NCBI GenBank assembly: GCA_964354365.1
Contig: CAYGZM010000194.1
Coordinates: 1-6,199, forward strand
Direction: 5' to 3'
DNA length: 6,199 bases
Source of the DNA: CAYGZM01 sp964354365
Lineage (GTDB): Bacteria > Planctomycetota > Phycisphaerae > Sedimentisphaerales > Anaerobacaceae
The notes under the pieces were generated by a model. The model saw only the letters and a program-made list of their open reading frames with translations, was not told the origin of the DNA and searched no databases. Shown here one piece after another: positions 5,257-6,199 of the stretch (position 1 is its first letter; each line of letters starts with the position of its first letter). A program made the position numbers and the translations under genes.

Positions 5257-6199
5257 GACCGACGAGGCCGTAATCACGAGCGGAACGGTTGCGAGGACGG
5301 ACAGGCCTACCGTCTGCAAACTACATTGCAGACGGGTCCGCACATCGGCAGAATTAGCTGCTTTGAGTGAGGTTTTCGCGGGTCTTGAGTCGGCGTCCAT
5401 TCTCGGCGGCAACGCCGCCAGGGCCGACGCGGGCAGATTCAGCTATTGGGCTACCGAGCCGAGGGAGATATTCGAATTTCGATCCGGGCAGACCGAGCCT
5501 TTCGCGAAGCTGGACAACGTTCTGAGTAAATATGTGTTCGCAGAAGCCGGGAACGTGGATTCCCGCCCTTCGGCAAGCCCGCCCCGGCGGGCAAGCTCAG
5601 GCCCGAGGCCCCGTGGGGGGCAGGCTTTGCGCGGGAATGACAAAAGCGGTGATGTTATGCCGAGAGACGTTTTTTGCGGGGGCTGGATCGGGTATTTCAG
5701 TTACGAGCTTGGGCGATATATCGAGAAGCTGCCTGAGACAGCCATAGATGACCTTGGAATGCCATTGATTCGGCTTTGCTTTTACGACCGCGTCATTGCG
5801 TACGACCATAATGAGGGGGCATTTTGGCTGATTGCCCTCGAGCTGCCGGGCGATTGCGTAGGGCCGGAAGAGAAACTGGCCGGGCTGGAGCAGCTGTTGG
5901 GCAAAGCGGCGAAGATGAGCGTGCCCCGGCCTGTCCCTGCGGACCTTGACGAGATAGATTTGTCTCAGTTCCGGTGCAATATGGATAAGGATTACTACCT
6001 GCGGATGCTCCATAAAACAAAGCGGTATATCTACGACGGCGACGTCTATCAGATCAACTTCTCGCAGCGATTCGAATGCGACTATAGCACCGAAGCGATA
6101 GACCTTTTCCACTGGCAGAACCTGTACAACCCAAGCGGCTACGCGGCGTACATCGACGGCGGAGACTTTCATATCGTCAGTGCGTCTCCCGAGATGTTC
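5255..6199 (+). CDS. pabB: Aminodeoxychorismate synthase component I, 3' end beyond window
   Basis: PabB converts chorismate, with ammonia from PabA, to 4-amino-4-deoxychorismate for p-aminobenzoate and folate. The frame is open for 315 codons from ATG 5255 to the window end. Visible blocks: N-terminal half ASILGGNAARADAGRFSYWATEP, the GGWIGYFSYELGRYIEKLP segment (142-160), and the start of the chorismate-binding domain KRYIYDGDVYQINFSQRF, YAAYIDG and IVSASPEMF. The latter block has the PabB rather than TrpE flavour. The start is unsettled: ATG 5183 (AGG at 5172-5174) and ATG 5207 are also in frame back to a stop at 5171-5173, while ATG 5255 lacks a ribosome binding site and lies on a palindromic repeat. 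Residues 101-129 are encoded by an inserted palindromic repeat, a region where relatives have only a variable linker. The catalytic C-terminal domain is cut off by the window edge. Confidence 0.92.
   Translation, partial: MTDEAVITSGTVARTDRPTVCKLHCRRVRTSAELAALSEVFAGLESASILGGNAARADAGRFSYWATEPREIFEFRSGQTEPFAKLDNVLSKYVFAEAGNVDSRPSASPPRRASSGPRPRGGQALRGNDKSGDVMPRDVFCGGWIGYFSYELGRYIEKLPETAIDDLGMPLIRLCFYDRVIAYDHNEGAFWLIALELPGDCVGPEEKLAGLEQLLGKAAKMSVPRPVPADLDEIDLSQFRCNMDKDYYLRMLHKTKRYIYDGDVYQINFSQRFECDYSTEAIDLFHWQNLYNPSGYAAYIDGGDFHIVSASPEMF
5310..5335. repeat. Perfect 10-bp hairpin inside pabB 5' end
   Basis: CCGTCTGCAA (5310-5319) and TTGCAGACGG (5326-5335) are perfect inverted arms around ACTACA. 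They lie at about codons 19-27 counted from ATG 5255, where they encode TVCKLHCRR, and could be a third palindromic repeat or an mRNA hairpin affecting translation. Confidence 0.7.
5555..5641. repeat. REP-like palindromic element inserted in frame in pabB
   Basis: The outer arms GTGGATTCCCGC and GCGGGAATGAC share an 8-bp perfect inverted repeat, ATTCCCGC (5559-5566) and GCGGGAAT (5631-5638). A second palindrome, GCCCGCC and GGCGGGC (5577-5583 and 5586-5592), is nested inside, with GGCAAGC repeated on its two sides. The edge sequence matches the common GTCATTCCCGC...GGGAATCCAC type of dispersed repeat. The reading frame of pabB passes through without a stop and gives a Pro/Arg/Gly/Ser-rich insert. 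Confidence 0.8.

Noticed and set aside
5382..5391. GTCTTGAGTC, identical to a 10-bp stretch of the right heptamer array
   Set aside because: It is a single occurrence without 7-bp periodicity, inside the pabB codons for a family-like GLESAS segment; most likely chance.
5597..6172. Long minus-strand open frame (191 codons) at the window end
   Set aside because: It lies opposite the conserved PabB blocks and shows no family features.

Overview
The window is a bacterial chromosomal segment with dense, almost entirely plus-strand genes and mixed base composition (housekeeping genes fairly GC-rich, one AT-richer island). The gene mix (rpmE next to prfA, a P-loop/deoxyribosyltransferase-like fusion protein, a lone deoC, pabB) and the abundance of short palindromic repeats fit an environmental Planctomycetota/Phycisphaerae-like genome. 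That placement is an impression from protein sequence, not a demonstrated assignment.

Layout: 60-293 is rpmE (zinc-type ribosomal protein L31), followed after a possible attenuator hairpin by prfA (396-1484, release factor 1). Positions 1493-2055 hold a compact cassette that fills the whole gap between prfA and the next gene: a 13-unit heptamer array (consensus GACTCAA), a four-helix-bundle (23S rRNA IVS-protein family) gene broken by an internal deletion and frameshift, a structured tail with two hairpins, and a second heptamer array in inverted orientation. The second array ends 7 nt before the start codon of a 360-residue protein (2063-3145) that joins a degenerate adenylate-kinase-like P-loop domain to a C-terminal domain resembling nucleoside 2-deoxyribosyltransferases.

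A hicB-hicA toxin-antitoxin pair (3239-3702) follows in an AT-richer stretch, then a multi-pass membrane protein of unknown role (3872-4465) that overlaps deoC (4446-5144, deoxyribose-phosphate aldolase) by 20 nt. The window ends inside pabB (5255 or earlier, to beyond 6199), aminodeoxychorismate synthase component I of folate synthesis. The 5' part of pabB carries three palindromic elements: one at the probable start codon, one hairpin at codons 19-27, and one of roughly 87 bp read in frame in the variable linker before the conserved GGWIGYFSYELGR segment.

Functionally, translation (rpmE, prfA), deoxynucleoside catabolism (deoC, possibly the P-loop/NDT-like protein) and folate synthesis (pabB) are interspersed with accessory DNA. 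The most notable content is the inverted-array cassette and the apparent conversion of dispersed palindromic repeats into protein-coding sequence in pabB.
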